This document shows positions 47,991 through 58,760 of a stretch of DNA of 64,000 bases, piece by piece. The DNA is from Torymus aiolomorphi. Taxonomy: Eukaryota > Arthropoda > Insecta > Hymenoptera > Torymidae. The stretch's first letter is position 1, and each line of letters starts with the position of its first letter. The position numbers and the translations under genes were made by a program. Below the pieces are notes generated by a model that ran no database searches, was not told the DNA's origin, and was given only the letters and a program-made list of their open reading frames with translations. The stretch lies in contig CM070873.1 of the NCBI GenBank assembly GCA_036365515.1, positions 222,568,876 to 222,632,875 on the forward strand. Reading direction: 5' to 3'.

Positions 47991-49089
47991 ACAAGTCCAT
48001 ACAGAACCGCAGCGGCAGCTGCAGCGTCTCCTGCTAAATTAAACACCATCTAATGAGCATCGGGGACTCTTGGCCTTCTGCTTACAACCCCAACCGACCG
48101 TTTCCTAAAAGCGTTAAATCGCCAGCAGTCTGGACTCTCGCTCGCGGCCATTTAAATGCCCACGACCCTCGGGGCCATCAAAGGAGTTAAAGAGCCTCAA
48201 CCGAAAAACGCATCCTCGCTGTCGCCGGCCCGGCTGATTTCGCGAACAATGCGCGCGATACAGCTTGATACCTGCGCGTCTTGCAAAAGACGACGACGAC
48301 GGAGGCTCCCTTCGCGAAAGTACATACAACACTGGGTGCAGTGGCAAGGAGAGGAGAAGACAAGCAAGTACCGAACCCCTTGGTCGTGCGGCCGCCGGCA
48401 CTTCTTTGCTCCGTTCAAGAAAGCGAAGAAGAAGCAGGCGCGTGCAGTATATATAATACCTACGTCTTGGCGCGCGCGACGTGTCGTGTGCCGCGCTTGT
48501 ATGCAAATGCGCGAATAATAAACGGGCCTGTGCGCGAACGAGCAGGCGCACTTTCGGGGGGCAAGGAGACGGAGATGTTTTACCGGAGGGAGGCTGGTTA
48601 ATGCTGCTTCTGCTGATGGTATGTATAAACGGCGCTAACGGTCCGCGCACCCGAGTCCTGCGTCCTCTCTATTAATAATCTGCCCGGCGAATCTGTCCCC
48701 TCTGCCCCCTATCTCGTAACCTCGCGCGTCTTTTTTCCCTTCTTCCTTTTTTTCGCCCGTTCCTACCTTTTCTCTTTCTGGGCTTTTTTTACTTTTTTGC
48801 TAGGACGCGCGTGCGTGTACGCTCGACCTTTGCCTATAGAGCTGTATATATGGGCGATAATGTGGCGACCGAGCGCGCGCGGGACGGCGCCGTTTTTCGG
48901 CTGCGTAATTGGCGGACCGCCCGGTGAGTTTCGATTAACGCGGATTAGAGGAGAATTGGTTGGAGGATTTTTTAAGGCTATGGAGCATGTGGTATGAAGT
49001 GTTCTATTGTATTGTAGTTCTTATACCTATTCATTTTCAGAAGCTGGCTATTATTATTTGTTATTTTATTGGTATATGAATTGAAGATA
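47991..49089. promoter_or_regulatory. CpG-rich island with GGCCATTTAAATGCC
   Basis: CAGCTGCAGC (48016-48025) and GGCCATTTAAATGCC (48147-48161) lie in the left part; the latter contains a GCCAT core and a near-palindromic AT centre shared with 44129-44141. A (GAC)n-like ACGACGACGACGG lies at 48290-48302. A lone donor-like CCGGTGAGTT is at 48921-48930. The 178-residue minus-strand frame is low complexity. Regulatory status is inference. Confidence 0.35.
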
Positions 49090-49306
49090 CCCTGGTAGAA
49101 ATGTTGACCAACGGTTGGCGAACTAATTGTCAATTTTTAAATTAAAAACGTTACACCATAATTATGGTTCTATTGTAGGCGAAGAATAACTATTGATAAT
49201 CATAGTTTTAAATAGTTTTAATTAAATTTCGATGTTAAACTTAAGTGGAAATGCCTTCATTTGATTAACATAGTAACTAACAAAATTGGTCTATTTTCTA
49301 CCAGGG
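49090..49306. mobile_element. MITE with CCCTGGTAGAAA ends and TA target site
   Basis: The ends CCCTGGTAGAAATGTTGACC and GGTCTATTTTCTACCAGGG are inverted copies with small differences. TA flanks both borders (49088-49089, 49307-49308). At 217 bp with no open frame it is non-autonomous. The TA duplication fits Tc1/mariner-type mobilisation. Its ends match the element at 52178-52734, so both belong to one family. Confidence 0.8.
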
Positions 49307-50030
49307 TATTTTAAATACTTAAGCGTTAATTTTTAAATACTGGACGATTAATTGCACTAAATTATTTAAATTCAAAATTACATTAGGGTGGTTAAACATT
49401 TCTCAGCTCACATTATTTATACAATTTTAAGATGAATATATATGCAGCATTAGGATACGCCGAAAAAATTCATTTTTAGATTGTGAAATTTTAGCTTTGG
49501 ATCTCACAAAAAGTAAACATGAATTCACGGAATTCGAACGGTTTACAGCCTTTGAAATGATATCTATTAGTGTGCTACAGTAGGTATACAAGGGTTCACT
49601 TTCTCTATACCTGTTAGAAAAGGAAAGAGATTTACTTTCAAATTATAAACATCAAAAATTTTCCTTGAGTATAACCACGTGCAGACTTCGAACGTTAACA
49701 TATTTTTAATAATTATAATAATCTTATAACTTTCTAAAATTAATTATTTAATCCGAAAATTTTGTATGCAAAATTTCATTTTCCTAACGATCTAATTTAA
49801 ATTCACTGTCATAATTGAATCGTTCAAACTTGGCAACGTCGTCATAAACTCAAAGTTATTTAACTAAAACCGTAACTGATTTTCACGTCTAATAACTTTT
49901 CGAAATCACCTTCCAACGTATTTCCCCCAATACACTTGATTATCCATCGTCGAAAAAAAAGTTACCCAAAGGAGTCTTCCCCACCTATATAGCAACGAAA
50001 CCTGTAACATAAATTTGTCGAAAACACACG
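49307..50030. other. AT-rich spacer
   Basis: AT-rich sequence of about 720 bp; nothing recognisable. Confidence 0.6.
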
Positions 50031-51110
50031 AACCGAACCCTCGTGTATAGCTATGCGCCTGCATCTTCCCGGACATGCGCAAATATAATAAATTGCTCTC
50101 ACGACGTCAATCGAGCGGCTCTCGCATATATACACGAGCGATAAATAAAGATTTGCCTCGAGCAGTTGCAGCGTGCCGCGACGAATCAGGCGAGCTCAAG
50201 ACTAAAGGATCCTATATTGCACTCTCGAGCTGCTCATTGGGGGGCTGCTGCTATATATATATACGTGTGTGTACCCCCGGGAAGAAAAACGAGGCGGCAC
50301 ACCGCGGGAAATCTGTGCGCGGAAAAACAGCGCATCCCTATACAGGCGTTCGTCCTCATGATCCACGCATGTGTGTGTGTGTGTGTGTGTGTGGATCGAC
50401 ACTCGACCCCTCGATCGGCATCTCGCCATTTACTTCCGAGTCTCTATCGTTTTTTCTTCCTTCCGACTTCGTCACCGGCGCGCGCGCTTTAGGTACCTAT
50501 ATGTATATATACTGCTAGGGAGGAAATGTCAAGGTGGGCGCGCGTTTCGAGGGGGGCAACGTACGCTCGACTCTCCTTGCTCTTACTGGCCAACTTTTTC
50601 AAAATTCTTGTCAGATGTGCGCCAAGAGCATCTGGCCGCTCGCTGTTTCTATATATATGGATAATATTTTGATTACTTATATGCGTCTGTCAAATAAATA
50701 TGGTGGTACTTTTATGGTTTAAACAAATATTTGAATAGATATTATTTTTATCAACTGAAGATTTTTAGATTATTCCGAACTAAAATCACTTTTAATTTGT
50801 ATATATAAGTATTTTATATCAAGGATAAAATAATAATTATTTAAATAGCACTTTTAAATTAATATTATTACAAATACGTGAGAAATCCAATTATTTCAAT
50901 ATTTATCTTTAAAATAATTTAGAAAATTATCATTAATTTTCTAAGAAGGATTATTAAGATTTATTTGACATTATTAATAAGCTTTATTATTTATTGCAAC
51001 TTTGGAATGTAATTATAAATGAAAATTGTTAAAATTTTATAACAATAGTATATTTATTTTGAAACGCATTAATGATAACCAAATAGGATATATACCGAAC
51101 AAAAAAAAAA
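50031..51110. other. CpG-rich island (to about 50650) with GT run, then AT-rich spacer
   Basis: Island with (GT)n at 50370-50392 and TATATATATACG at 50252-50263. Frames of 66-147 residues on both strands pass through the GT run. AT-rich after 50650. No gene is seen. Confidence 0.5.
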
Positions 51111-51713
51111 TTCTTTTGAATGGGATAAAAGGGGCTCATCTCCTGTCCTACGAATGTATTCGCCTCTGTCGCGTTCTCTCACGGATCGTGCGAACTTCGT
51201 CAATCGGAAGGACTTGAGGGAAGTTTCTGTCTTTCCATTGGGGGGAGTCATTTCCCCCCTTTTTCGAGTCTCGCACGCTTTACACGTATACGTATACGAG
51301 TCGGGAAACTAATGTGTATACCTACGACGGTTTTCCGTCGAGATCCAGCCAATGGCAATCGACGGTGGATGATCGTTGACCCACGTTAAGTGTGTGGGTA
51401 TGATTCGAAAAACTGTGGATTTTCGACTGTAGTCGAGAATTTATCGGAGAACAGTGCGATTGAATCACGTTGAACTTTTCGAGCGGGAATAAGATTTTAC
51501 TTTTGTGTCAAGCTTGAAAAATTGATGTGATGCCCTATTTAGTTAATGGAAATTCAGGGGGGTTCTCACACAAGAGGTTGTAAGTAATTTACCTGCAATA
51601 TTTTATTTTATAGTTTTAGAATCCAAAATTACAACTAATATACACCATTTGTGGAATAATAATTGTTATATTTGTCAGCCATTGTATAGATAAAAAAAAT
51701 ATACAAGACAAAT
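51111..51713. other. Short GC-richer patch and AT-rich spacer
   Basis: GC-richer sequence at about 51110-51480 containing the palindrome CGTATACGTATACG (51285-51298) and a CCAAT word (51347-51353), then AT-rich. No gene is seen. Confidence 0.45.
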
Positions 51714-52177
51714 CTTCGGCTGGGAGCAAAAAGGAGCTATTTCAAACAATCGCTTAAAACAGAGTTATTCCAAACAATCGCCGAAGAAGGAGCTATGTTG
51801 CAAATGATATTTTTTCTTCAAAATTTATGTTTGTAACGCCTAAATATTTAATTGAAATTTAATAAGTGGAAGAAAAAAAAATAATAACTAATAATTTAAA
51901 TCTGTCATATATTTCACTATGGATTTCAGTTTGAACTTCGTTTTGGTATTTCTTGTCGGTTGGGTTTGGTATAATGTTTAATTTATTTAGAAATTATGTG
52001 CTAGAAATCTTTTGTTGTTGTAGTACGCAAAGCCAGTAACATCAAAGTAAATTCTGGTTTTTTCGAAATATCCAAAACATTATACCAACTTAAATTTTGA
52101 ACAAAAAAAATCAGTTGCAACATAGCACCTTCTTCGGCGCTCACTCCAAATAGTTCCATTTATAGCGCTTGTTTAAA

Positions 52178-52734
52178 CCCTGGGAGAAATCGAAATCAAT
52201 TTTTGGGTAGTAAATGGCTAGTTTGAATCGAGATGGCAAAAAAATGGCCTCCAGTTTTCTACCACAAGTGTAACGCTTTTTTCAACCTATTTTTCACATT
52301 TATTAGCTGCAAAAATGGTCAACATTTTGTACTATCTATTAATTTGGCATTTTAATACTAGTTAAAATAGCTAACCGACGAAGCGATTAAAAATCTAGTA
52401 ACAAGCGATTTGCTATGACAATGAGTGAGAGAGATAGAGTCACATGGCAAAAAAACGATTTTGGTTTATATCTTATAGAATAAAGCTGTAAATAGTACAA
52501 AGACTATTAAATTTTGTTTATATCTCGACAAACTATCGCTTAAGAGTATAAGTTTTACAATATATGATTAAATTGTTATAAAATTTTAATGGGAAGATTT
52601 TGAGGTTGGGGCCATTCCATAAAATGGGAGAAGTTGATAGAAAAAAGCGTTACACTTGTGTCTAATAACAAGCTATTTCCAATGGCCAGTTTCTGTTTTT
52701 CTGCCCATTTTTAATGGACTAATTTCTACCAGAG
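52178..52734. mobile_element. Nested element with CCCTGGGAGAAAT / ATTTCTACCAGAG ends
   Basis: The ends match the family of 49090-49306 (CCCTGGTAGAAAT). This 557-bp copy lies within the outer foldback, breaking its right arm. TA follows its right end (52735-52736); the left flank is AAA, so the duplication has decayed or the left border is a base or two off. It carries a further insertion at 52263-52660. Confidence 0.6.
52263..52660. mobile_element. Innermost element with perfect 21-bp inverted ends
   Basis: CACAAGTGTAACGC followed by TTTTTTC (52263-52283) is the exact reverse complement of 52640-52660. The 398-bp interior is AT-rich with no open frame. It sits inside the 52178-52734 element, so three insertions or foldbacks are stacked here. 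Confidence 0.65.
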
Positions 52735-52936
52735 TAAATAACTCCGTTTTTAGCGTTTGTTTGAAATAGATCCTTTTTACTCCCTCAACCGGCGAGATGT
52801 TGGCATATTTTTCTATTTAATATAATAATTCATTAATTATTTCGTGTTGTATTTCGTATAGAAAACGTAGCATCTTAAATGAAAGTATATAATAGGTATT
52901 GGTATTCCGGACAATAGCGAATTTGAAATTAATAAC

Positions 52937-53070
52937 AATAGTACATTACGATACGTGGGCCGGAAATTGGATTTCCGGGCCGTGCGTGGTATGACGCCCG
53001 AGGCGAAGCCGAGGGCGTCATGACGCACGGCCAGGGCATCCAATTTCCGGTCCAAGTATTGTATACTATT
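52937..53070. mobile_element. GC-rich hairpin element
   Basis: About 134 bp that folds nearly end to end. AATAGTA-like outer ends lead to GG(G/A)CCGGAAATTGGAT on both sides, then GGCCGTGCGT, then ATGACGCCC and GGGCGTCAT around the centre GAGGCGAAGCCGA. It is strongly GC-rich in an AT-rich setting. The centre recurs as CGAGGCGAACCCGAGG in a second hairpin at 53316-53379 inside the adjacent element. Confidence 0.65.
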
Positions 53071-53864
53071 TTTCTTACTCCCCGGCCGAAAGTACGTTCT
53101 GTAATTGTTAAATAATTGATAAAATTGCGTTGTCGTCTGCTAGCTGTGTTTGAGACGTTTGAGTGTTAGTTTTTCTTTCGACCCGCTCGATAGTACTGCC
53201 TCTGTCGGCCGCTTTGGGTAGCTCAGTCGATATTACCGACCGTTTTTTCTTTCGACCCGGCGTGGAGAGCTGGTTTTTTGGCCGTCTGCTACTTTCGCTG
53301 TTACAGAGATGGTTTGATGCCCGCCCGACATTTGCAAGACCGAGGCGAACCCGAGGTTTTGCTGGCCGGGGCGGGCATCAGAAACACATTCATTAAAAAA
53401 AGACAACACCACTTTTTATTTCAACTAACTCTTTTTTCTCGTCACAAGTGTACTTTCATCTGTCTATTTCGTACGTGTCTAACCTTCACACCACACAAAC
53501 ATATTTCTTCGAACGCTTCCGTCCGTACGTTTACTTAATTGTTTCTACACGACTCGAAAGTACGTGTAGGAAACAAGAGGAAAAAACAATGACCACGATC
53601 AAACAACACCACTTTTTATTTCATTTAACTCTTTTTTGTCGTCACCTGTGCACTTTCCTCTGTTTATTTCGTACGTGTCTAACCTTCACACCGCACAAAC
53701 ATCTTTCGTCAGACATGCGCGCGGGCGCTCAAGCGCCGCGGGTCAGGAAATTTCGGCAGCCAATCAGAGCGCGCGGTTGGTCTAAAATAGGATGCGAAAG
53801 TTTCTCTTTCGGCCCGGAGATGCGGGCCGAAAGTACGTACTTTCGGGTGGGCGAGTAAGAAAAG
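53071..53864. mobile_element. Unclassified 0.8 kb element with CGAAAGTACGT boxes
   Basis: The ends are inverted: TTTCTTACTCCCC at the left and GGGCGAGTAAGAAAA at the right. CGAAAGTACGT occurs at 53087-53097, 53555-53565 and within a perfect 18-bp palindrome at 53828-53845. A perfect 11-bp hairpin (CTTTCGGCCCG 53806-53816, CGGGCCGAAAG 53823-53833) overlaps it. TTTTTCTTTCGACCCG occurs twice (about 53170-53185 and 53244-53259). A 107-bp segment is repeated exactly 200 bp apart (53404-53510, 53604-53710). A 64-bp hairpin lies at 53316-53379. The frames inside (77-136 residues) are not recognised. The dense ordered motifs look like protein-binding sites for mobilisation or expression; the family is unknown to me. 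Confidence 0.55.
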
Positions 53865-54115
53865 TTCTTTTACGTGTAACAATATGCGATCTTTGAATAA
53901 ATATTCACGATTCTTAAGAGACTACCGCTTTTTCAGTAAGGATAGTTATTGGGTAGTGAAAAGGGTATACATTATACCGAAAGTATTACAAGGGCTATTG
54001 TCCGAGGTCGAGCTATAATAAACGGAACCGAAGTATATTGCAGGACACTTCCGTGTGGGAGGAGATGGGCCTGTACGGAAACCCCCGCAGCAGCAAAGGC
54101 TGCTTAACGCAAATC
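53865..54115. other. Unique spacer
   Basis: Mixed-composition sequence leading to the CAAGTT palindrome, with a GCAGCAAAGGCTGC hairpin (54091-54104). No gene is seen. Confidence 0.4.
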
Positions 54116-54137
54116 CGAGCAAGTTTGAACTTGTTCG
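54116..54137. repeat. Dispersed palindrome, copy with one mismatch
   Basis: Arm CGAGCAAGTT, centre TG, arm AACTTGTTCG. It is preceded by AATC and followed by TTTTTCC. A half copy (TTTTGAACTTGTTCGTG) lies about 160 bp downstream at 54284-54300. It matches the copy at 56857-56878 and the cluster in 12760-13380. Confidence 0.7.
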
Positions 54138-55540
54138 TTTTTCCTCTGAAAATTAGAAGTTTTCTTTTGTTCTACACGGAGTAAATTTCCCAGGCCATAG
54201 ACACCCACAGCGCGTATTTCCAAAAGTACTCAATAAAAACATTCTCTCTGACAGTGTCGACGAATTTATGTGAGGATTTACAATTTTGAACTTGTTCGTG
54301 GCTTTTCCAGAAGGTTCTAAAAGCTTGAGTTCACCCTTAAGAAGGAGAAGTCAAAATGCAGCAACTTGCAAATTCTTTAACCAATCTTCAGATGTTTGTA
54401 ATGAACCGAACTAGCTTTTTAAAAATCTGATAAACCAAGAGGTTTATGTAAAGGGATTAACTGTAAAGATTGAATAATTACATTGATTATGACAGAATAT
54501 TTTTAAACTGAACATGAAAAGTAGTATAATACGGACTCCTACGGAAATAAGCGCGTTTTAGCGTTTCTGGCGAAGACTAATGTATCTCAGTGTTTGTGGC
54601 AGATACTAAAGCAGAACATTTCGCGAGCTTGCGACGAAAACCAGCACATTTCGTGAGGTTGTGATAAAAACTAGCATCATGTTCAACAAAAAATTAACGT
54701 TCTTCTTTTAAAAGTACAGAAAATATAATGATATGGAAAAAAATTGATAAAATGTACTAAAACATTGTAGTTATGAGGCTTAGAAAGACATCAATGCTGC
54801 CGACATTACTATTTTTTAATTTTTTTAAGACTTTAATTTAGTCAAAGAGAAAAATAATTATTGAGTTGTATTTGAAAATTAGCGTAAACACGTGAATAAT
54901 GCTAGTTGTTTCGTCGCAAATTTGTTATAGGATTGTTATAAACATATAATATAAAAAATCATCTAAGATAATGAAAAAATAAAATATCTAGATTGTTTAT
55001 TTTGTTACGAGTGAGGACTCGCTAATAAATAAATTAATGGAGAAAAACTCAATAAAGAACCTTTATTGAAAAATATTAAAAAAAAAAAGATTTCGGTACT
55101 CAGATAAAATTGATTAAGAAAAATTTATACTTTTACCTACGAGCAGAATATGAGCAAAATTTTTTTGGAAATAACTAACAATATATGTTAAAATTGAAAA
55201 ATTTTTTGCAAAAGAAAACCGAAAATATAATAATTATTATTCTATTAATTAATAAATTCTACAGAATACAGTATTTCTTTTTAGAGCTTAAACTTTTGTT
55301 TCAAAATATAAGGTTTTGCATTGTTTAAATTACAATATACATCAACAATCTTTATTTTCAGTTTTTACGTTAATCAATTGTAAACACGAAATTCACTCTA
55401 ATTTTTATGCTACTCTGTCAAATCTTAGTTTATCATTTGGCTAGTGTTTACTTAACATATAAGGCAAAATCCGCCGGATACCCATTCAAAAATCATGAAT
55501 GCGAAATCAAAGAAGTCTGAAGAAGTGACTTCCTTCGTAT
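54138..55540. other. AT-rich spacer with a short tandem dimer
   Basis: Mostly AT-rich. A diverged tandem pair of about 32 bp lies at about 54611-54673: GAACATTTCGCGAGCTTGCG-type then GCACATTTCGTGAGGTTGTG-type, both followed by A(C/T)(G/A)AAAAC(C/T)AG. No gene is seen. Confidence 0.5.
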
Positions 55541-56700
55541 AAGCTTAGAAATGATAATTACGCCGATATTCTCACGGAAGTTCCCAGCTCATAAAGAGAT
55601 GCCCCCGCACAATGGCGCATATTATACGCCACTTCATTTTTCATCTCGTGCCATCCCGAAAGCAAATTTTTTTCTCATCACCAGCCCCGTGACCGAAAAC
55701 GTCTCGCGCGCAAACCACAGAGATCCATCAAAAAAAGCCACCTCCGCGCGTATTGAGTTCGCAACAAAACGGCAACGGAAGCCCACCGCACGCGAGGTAA
55801 TAAGCGCCCGGAAAACCGCATTTCTCGCGCAGCGAACAGAGAGCTGCGCGTAGGTGCGAGCCGATGGCCATCATGCACTGCTTTGCGTTTCGCGCAGCTT
55901 GGCTCCATTGAGGCGTCGGCGCGTGCTATACACAACATTTCCATGGAGCCTCTGCGGGGCCCCGCGCTCATTAATAACGCGAGAGAGGCTCGAGAAAGAC
56001 GAAGTAGTGTACCTGCCCGTTATATGCATCAGCAGCAGGGACACCCCGCGAGGCGCAAAAAAGGCGCGCGCCGCCGACACACGCCAAAAACGAGAGCACC
56101 AGAGAAAAAGCGATTAGAGAGGAAAAAGCCCTCTGCTATGTATACACGACGATGGGAGAAAGAAGCGAGACAGGGCCGTGTACTTTCCCAGCGCCACCTC
56201 AATTAAGGCCCGTGAATTTTCCTTTTTGGTTTTCCCGGAGCTGGGGTTGGATCTTATACGAGATATTATCTGGGGAGGAGGCGCGCAGGAAAAATTACAA
56301 TGCGCATCCGTGCGACGGCTAGCTCTGTGTATAAGGCTCCTCTCCTAATGTTTTTCGGCGATATTGGACCGAGATAAATTTTAAAAATTGGATTGGTTAC
56401 ACGCTCGATCACTTAGCGGGGAATTCCTCTTTAAAGAGAATGGGATTGGCAAGTGGATTGTTCGACCGAGACAGATATTTAAACAAACATTTCGGGTAAT
56501 TTGGAAATCTTCATAGATATCTTTGTATATAGTTAATAACAGTAAGTGAATTATATGAATGTGACTGAACTAATTGCGAGCTCTAAAAGTAAAAGAATAA
56601 GAAGGAGCAGTTTAATTACAAATAATAATATTTCTTATTTAAAACAAAAATCGTTAACACGTAATCGACTCGGGAATGGTTTCGTCTGCAGTACTTAAGT
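55541..56700. other. CpG-rich island (to about 56480) and spacer
   Basis: CpG-rich island with overlapping frames of 69-107 residues on both strands, none recognised. AT-rich after about 56480. Confidence 0.5.
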
Positions 56701-57000
56701 GTGCAGGGATAATCGGATATTAGACAATTCTGGAAATACATACTGTTAGCAGAACGGTGCTATAAACCTGCCAACGGAGGTTTCTTAAGGAAGACAGCAG
56801 ACGGTGAATGGAAGGTATGAGAGATAATATATTGACTAGAAAATTTTGAACTAATCCGAGCAAGTTTGAACTTGCTCGTCTTTCGCTTGAAGTCGGTAGA
56901 GTATTTCGCATTTTAAATCCACGAGAGAGATAAAATCTTGACTGTGCCCTGGCTTCCTGCGGAGGAAGTGCTTAACAGCACCAATAAAGTACTGAATTTT
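56701..57000. repeat. Structured repeat with perfect CGAGCAAGTT palindrome
   Basis: The perfect form of the dispersed palindrome (arm CGAGCAAGTT, centre TG, arm AACTTGCTCG) is at 56857-56878, followed by TCTTTCG. It lies between small hairpins: AAACCT/AGGTTT at 56764-56783, CTTCCT/AGGAAG at 56952-56967 and GTGCT/AGCAC at 56968-56981. The copy near 54116 also has GCAGC and TGCTTAACG words upstream. This may be one repeat family with conserved secondary structure. Confidence 0.5.
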
Positions 57001-57221
57001 TTTGATTGACGAAAAATGTACATTCATATAGAACAGCGTTAGTTTCAATGCAATCATATATGAGGAATTCTATACAGATTGTTTGTAGTTGGAGGGTTCA
57101 AAAAATTCAAAAAGAAAATTTTGAGGCACACCTCTGTAATAAATTTTTTTTCTCGTTCTTTAGGTCATACAATGGACGAGGAAATTTTCGAACACTCGAA
57201 AATGGTCTTGTGACACGGTTT
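57001..57221. other. Unique spacer
   Basis: AT-rich sequence with a short, unrecognised plus-strand frame. Confidence 0.4.
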
Positions 57222-57719
57222 TAAAAAATAATCCATTTTAGCCGACTTCTTATGGAAATTTAACATGGGAAAAATGGACGAAAAGTAGTCAGTGATGATT
57301 AACCAATAGCAACCTCTCAAATGTGACAAAAAATATTGAAAAAAAAAAAAAAACGATTAAATTACAACAAAGGAGCTTTAATTTAAGCTAAAGATCGTTC
57401 AAATCGGTCCGTTCTGCAAAAATTTACGTGCATTTGAAAAATTTCCAAAAATTATCGAAATCTTAAAAATAACGTGGATTCGGGAAAAATCGCTCATTTT
57501 TGGTAATTTTTCGCGATTTTCATCTGCACGTAACTGTGCGCAGAACCGACCGATTTGAACGATCTTTAGCTCAAATTAAAGCTCTTTTCTTGTATTTTAA
57601 TCTTTTTTTGTGGAATATTTGTTGAGCCCTTTAAGAGCTTGCCATTGGTTAATCATCACTGACTACTTTTTGTCCATTTTTCCCATGTTAAATTTCCATA
57701 AGAAAAATGAATTATTTTT
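57222..57719. mobile_element. Foldback element of about 500 bp
   Basis: Long inverted arms: TCTTATGGAAATTTAACATG then GGAAAAATGGAC and AAAAGTAGTCAGTGATGATT on the left (57247-57304) are mirrored on the right (57645-57705). Inner segments also pair: AGCTTTAATTT/AAATTAAAGCT and GATCGTTCAAATCGGTC/GACCGATTTGAACGATC. The tips read AAAAAATAATCCATTTT and AAAAATGAATTATTTTT. No open frame and no clear target duplication. A nearly continuous hairpin if transcribed. Confidence 0.7.
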
Positions 57720-58760
57720 GCAAACAATGCATTACACGTGTCTCGCGAACAATGCAAATTCGTTGTCACCTGCGCGTAAGCAGGTCAAAGCCGGCCCGAG
57801 TGGCCGTTTCCCCGAAGTCGGCCGAGCAATCAAGCCTTAGAGTGTACACAAAACGTCATATAGAAGGATTAAAAGCAAACACGCATCGATCGTTCGCTGT
57901 CACAGCAGCCACAAAGCGCGTAATCCCACCGGAGGTTTCTCCTCCTGCGCGCACACATACTTCATTGAGGGCTTTTTGCATATACAAAGTCTCCCTTAAG
58001 TCGAGCCGTGGCATTCCGGAATCGCTCGTCGCCTCCACACACAAACGTATACATATGAGAGTTCGGACAAACACGCGGCACCTATGTTCGTGTCCCGCCT
58101 AGCAACAAGCCTCCCTCAAATAAAACTCTCCCTCTCCCCCGCGCGCTTGCCGGAGCCCAGATTTCTTTTTCTCGAGACCGTAAACTTGGAGAAGTGTAAC
58201 CCGCGCCCGCGCATAGTCCGCGAGAATGCCGTCGGCCGGGCGCCGAGAGGGAGAGGACGAGAGAGAAAAACCCCCCGTGGAAGCACATCTTCGCGGCTGG
58301 CAGGTAGTCCTCCTCGTCTCTCTCTCTCCCTCTTTCTCCTCGCTTTTTCTCGTTTCTCATTCAGACGGCGCGCTACAATGTTTCACCTGATCGTCGCCGC
58401 TGCCACCGGCCACCCTCGCATTTTTCCCCGAGACGTCCGCGCCGGATTTTTCTCACACGCGGCAGGTACCCGAGGCGCTAAGCCAACCGACAGAGACAGC
58501 TAACACACATACATACACCCTCTATGTGTATATTTACAGAGCGTGTGTGGATGTGTGAGCGTGCGGTGGTGGTAGCATCAGCTGAGAGAATGAGAATGTA
58601 ACCTGCCGACTTCTTTAGAGGCGGAATCGTGTGATGCGTGTAACGGTGCGTGCGCCCTCCAGGACTTCGGGATTCGTCGAGTTTTCGCGAACAGTCCATA
58701 GATCTTACGGCTGCACCTTGCGCCTCTCTCTCTCTCTCTCTCACTCCATATATCTTCGAT
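57720..58760. other. CpG-rich island
   Basis: Island with CT runs (58317-58333, 58728-58743) and short TG runs (58544-58556). The frames (76-143 residues) on both strands are low complexity and unrecognised. Confidence 0.5.

Larger units (their letters stand above)
51714..52796. mobile_element. Outer foldback element interrupted by nested insertions
   Basis: The left end (CTGGGAGCAAAAAGGAGCTA then TTTCAAACAATCGCTTAAAAC) is mirrored at the right end (52739-52796). A second inverted pair lies inside: CGCCGAAGAAGGAGCTATGTTGC (about 51780-51802, given in two parts: CGCCGAAGAAGG and AGCTATGTTGC) against GCAACATAGCACCTTCTTCGG (about 52118-52138). TGGTATAATGTTT at about 51968-51980 also pairs with AAAACATTATACCA at about 52075-52088. 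The word CAAACAATCGC occurs twice near the left end and in inverted diverged form further right. The right side is split by the element at 52178-52734. No open frame is seen. Confidence 0.55.

Noticed and set aside
53208..53232. A-box-like GGGTAGCTCAGTCGATA
   Set aside because: No B-box at suitable distance; probably coincidence inside the 0.8 kb element.
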